Shown one piece after another: positions 61,823 through 64,000 of a DNA stretch of 64,000 bases. Each line of letters opens with the position of its first letter. Position 1 is the stretch's first letter. Made by a program: the position numbers and the translations under genes. The stretch is from Phycisphaerales bacterium. GTDB taxonomy: Bacteria > Planctomycetota > Phycisphaerae > Phycisphaerales > SM1A02. Location: the NCBI GenBank assembly GCA_028278245.1, contig JANQEQ010000168.1, positions 44,633-108,632 on the forward strand, read 5' to 3'. The notes below the pieces were generated by a model, which was not told the DNA's origin, did no database searches, and saw only the letters and a list, made by a program, of their open reading frames with translations.

Positions 61823-64000
61823 ATGGCCAAGAAATCCACATCCAAAAAGACCTCAAAGACTCGGAGATCCCGAGCTGGCTCATCGGGCAAGGCCGTCAAC
61901 GCTCAGGGAAAGCACCTGGTCATCGTGGAATCACCGGCCAAGGCAAAAACGATCAACAAATATCTTGGCAAGGAATACGTCGTCCAAGCATCCGTGGGGC
62001 ATGTTCGGGATCTTCCGGCAAAGGCAGAGAAGGGCAAGAAACAACCCGTACCGGGTGTCGATCTGGAAAATCAATTCCAACCCACATACACCGTACTTCC
62101 CGGCAAGAAAAAGGTGTTAGCCGACCTCAAGAAAGCAGCAAAGCAGGCAATCGATGTCTGGTTCGCTACGGACTTTGATCGTGAAGGCGAAGCGATTGCC
62201 TGGCATATTGCCCAGGAACTGAAAATCGAACCTGAGCACGTCAAGCGCGTTGTCTTCAACGCCATCACGAAAAGTGACATCGCTCATGCCTTTGCCAATC
62301 CACTTGATCTGGATCTTGATCAGATCAACGCCCAACAGGCACGACGAATTCTCGACCGGATTGTGGGGTATCAGGTTTCACCCCTGCTTTGGAAAAAGGT
62401 CGCAAGGGGATTGAGCGCGGGCAGAGTGCAATCAGTTGCAGTGCGTTTGGTTGTTGAACGTGAACGGGAAATCCGCGAATTCAAGCCATCAGAATACTGG
62501 CGTTTCACGGCTCGTCTGACGCCGGACATCGATGCACGTGGATCACTTGAACAGGACTGGGCCAGATTCATCCTCCCAACGAAGGATCAAAAGAAATCTC
62601 CAACAATCAAAGAGCAAAACGCTTGGCTTGCGGAACACGGCGCACTCAAGGCAGAACTGGTTGAACTCGATGGAGATAAGTTCGATTTATCCTGTAAGGC
62701 AGATCAATCCCGCGACCTGACTTCGGATGTAATCCGTATCGCGGAAGCGATCGGCCTGACCAATGTTTCGATAACGACTGAGGATAATCCATCCGGGAAG
62801 GGTTTGGACAAAACTCTCAGCCAGGTCGCCGGCACAATAGATCCATCAGTACGTTACCGGGTCAAGTCGATTGCCACGAAGAAAACAAATTCACGCCCGG
62901 GTCCCCCGTTCATCACCTCCACCTTGCAGATGGGCGCTTCCAATGTCCTGAGTTTCGGGACGCAGCGCACCATGCGCATCGCACAGGGCTTGTACGAAGG
63001 TGTCGTGGTTCCAGGCGAGGGTCAGGTTGGACTGATCACGTACATGCGTACCGATTCGCCTCACCTCTCACAGGAAGCGATCAATCAGGTACGCGGCTAT
63101 ATCAAGGAGTCATTTGATTCATCTTATCTGCCTGCCAGCCCTCATTTTTATGATCCATCCAGCAAGCGAGCACAGGAGGCACACGAAGCGATACGCCCAA
63201 CCGACGTCAATCGCCATCCGGATGATCTCAAACAGGCGTTAACCGATGATCAATGGAAGTTGTACCGCCTGATCTGGAACCGTTTCGTAGCTTGTCAAAT
63301 GGCACCGGCTCAATGGGATGCAACCACGGTGATGCTGGAACGAAGTGATCAATCCAGTGGTGCGATCTTGAAAGCCGCCGGCCGCGTGTTGGTCTTTGAC
63401 GGTTTCTATCGTGTCACCGGTGTGCCTGCTGCGAGTGATGAACAGATCCTGCCCGTTCTTCAGGAGTATCAGGAGACCGCTCCATTTGCACTGTTGCCGG
63501 AGCAGCAATTCACTTCTCCTCCTCCACGTTATTCCGAAGCGTCACTGGTGAAGACCTTGGAATCGGAAGGGATCGGCAGACCGTCAACCTATGCTTCGAT
63601 CATTAACGTCATTCAGCAGCGTAAATATGTGGAGCAGATCAACCGCCGCTTCTTTGCCACGGATCTGGGGGAAGTAGTCACCGATAAGCTGGTGGAAGCA
63701 TTCCCTCGGTTGATGGATGTGGGATACACGCGAGCAATGGAAACGGAGCTGGATAAGGTCGCTGAGCAGCACCATGACTGGGTTACGATGCTGGAGAAAT
63801 TTTATCAGCGCTTCAGTCAATCTCTGGATCGTGCGCATGAAAACCTGGTGCATGCGAAAGCTGAGATTCAGCCCGCACCCTACATGTGCCCGAAATGTCA
63901 GAGCCAAACGTGTTATCGATTTGGCAAGAACGGCAGGTTTCTGTCCTGCGGATCGTATCCGGACTGCGATTACGCCGCCCCTCTGGATCGTGAAGGACGA
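61823..64000 (+). CDS. topA: DNA topoisomerase I, truncated by window edge
   Basis: The frame runs from the ATG at 61823 open to the last base (726 codons). After a Lys/Ser/Arg-rich N-terminal tail of about 30 residues comes the Toprim domain LVIVESPAKAKTINKYLG with SVGHVRDLP and ATDFDREGEAIAWHI. The catalytic tyrosine is Tyr407 in ITYMRTDS. The first C4 zinc finger (CPKCQSQTCYRFGKNGRFLSC) is at the end; further fingers probably lie beyond the edge. It relaxes negative supercoils. Confidence 0.96.
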   Translation, partial: MAKKSTSKKTSKTRRSRAGSSGKAVNAQGKHLVIVESPAKAKTINKYLGKEYVVQASVGHVRDLPAKAEKGKKQPVPGVDLENQFQPTYTVLPGKKKVLADLKKAAKQAIDVWFATDFDREGEAIAWHIAQELKIEPEHVKRVVFNAITKSDIAHAFANPLDLDLDQINAQQARRILDRIVGYQVSPLLWKKVARGLSAGRVQSVAVRLVVEREREIREFKPSEYWRFTARLTPDIDARGSLEQDWARFILPTKDQKKSPTIKEQNAWLAEHGALKAELVELDGDKFDLSCKADQSRDLTSDVIRIAEAIGLTNVSITTEDNPSGKGLDKTLSQVAGTIDPSVRYRVKSIATKKTNSRPGPPFITSTLQMGASNVLSFGTQRTMRIAQGLYEGVVVPGEGQVGLITYMRTDSPHLSQEAINQVRGYIKESFDSSYLPASPHFYDPSSKRAQEAHEAIRPTDVNRHPDDLKQALTDDQWKLYRLIWNRFVACQMAPAQWDATTVMLERSDQSSGAILKAAGRVLVFDGFYRVTGVPAASDEQILPVLQEYQETAPFALLPEQQFTSPPPRYSEASLVKTLESEGIGRPSTYASIINVIQQRKYVEQINRRFFATDLGEVVTDKLVEAFPRLMDVGYTRAMETELDKVAEQHHDWVTMLEKFYQRFSQSLDRAHENLVHAKAEIQPAPYMCPKCQSQTCYRFGKNGRFLSCGSYPDCDYAAPLDREGR

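Noticed and set aside
1..64000. CRISPR arrays, insertion sequences, prophage
   Set aside because: No regularly spaced repeats, transposase genes or phage structural genes were seen on either strand.

Overview
The window is about 64 kb of ordinary chromosome with high coding density, roughly balanced base composition, and no phage, insertion sequence, CRISPR array or rRNA operon that I can see. The gene content points to Planctomycetota, most likely class Phycisphaerae. The indicators are two secreted proteins with a Pro-Gly / hydrophobic / poly-Arg (PEP-CTERM-like) tail, a tandem DUF1080 lipoprotein, a DUF6868 membrane protein, several Tat-exported oxidoreductase and isomerase proteins, membrane proteins ending in a C-x2-CG(Y/F)(N/D)LR...CPECGW zinc ribbon, and an alternative GlmU-type acetyltransferase next to mreBCD. 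Placement is by gene family recognition, not by a search.

Layout. 1-9.9 kb: housekeeping and envelope genes (gluQ fragment, DUF192 lipoprotein, SpoIIE-type phosphatase, riboflavin synthase, PQQ-propeller lipoprotein, purH, HNH nuclease, nucleotidyltransferase, DUF1080 lipoprotein). 10.4-15.6 kb: a four-gene respiratory operon on the minus strand (membrane tetraheme cytochrome, Tat-exported 4x[4Fe-4S] protein, NrfD/PsrC-type quinol-interacting membrane protein, octaheme hydroxylamine-oxidoreductase-family cytochrome), with a divergent three-cysteine Rrf2 regulator and a palindrome between the promoters. 15.7-21.7 kb: moaA, a hemerythrin, and a coupled operon moaD-moaE-moeA-moaC-mog-MOT1-type molybdate transporter. 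21.9-28.6 kb: lutABC (lactate oxidation) followed by an exopolyphosphatase/HD protein and ppk1. 29-39.5 kb: an accessory stretch (PilZ, metallo-hydrolase, PEP-CTERM protein, mtnP, EamA, aldo/keto reductase, cupin, sugar isomerase, DUF6868, Zn-ribbon membrane protein family, MtfA-like peptidase) that holds at least two decayed gene copies. 39.7 kb: tRNA-Asp(GTC) with its terminator. 40-50.7 kb: polA, GlmU-like protein, mreDCB, a small membrane protein, a coiled-coil MreC-like protein and a HEAT lipoprotein. 50.7-58.8 kb: lnt, accD, a catalytically dead histidine-phosphatase homologue coupled to rpe, a thioredoxin/TPR protein, pgk and a double-domain polyphosphate:AMP phosphotransferase. 58.9-64 kb: Na/phosphate symporter, miaA and a 3'-truncated topA.

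How it fits together. The respiratory operon reads as a route for electrons between the quinone pool and a periplasmic octaheme enzyme acting on small nitrogen compounds. The Rrf2 regulator and hemerythrin fit NO or O2 sensing and handling, and the molybdenum-cofactor genes next door suggest a molybdoenzyme elsewhere, for example a nitrate reductase. Polyphosphate is handled at two places: synthesis and breakdown (ppk1, ppx) at 25-28.6 kb, and polyP-to-ADP conversion plus phosphate uptake at 57-60.5 kb. The points most worth a second look are the HAO-NrfCD module and its regulatory palindrome, the dead phosphatase fused by overlap to rpe, the MreC-like coiled-coil protein beside mreB, and the decayed DUF6868 and Zn-ribbon copies.
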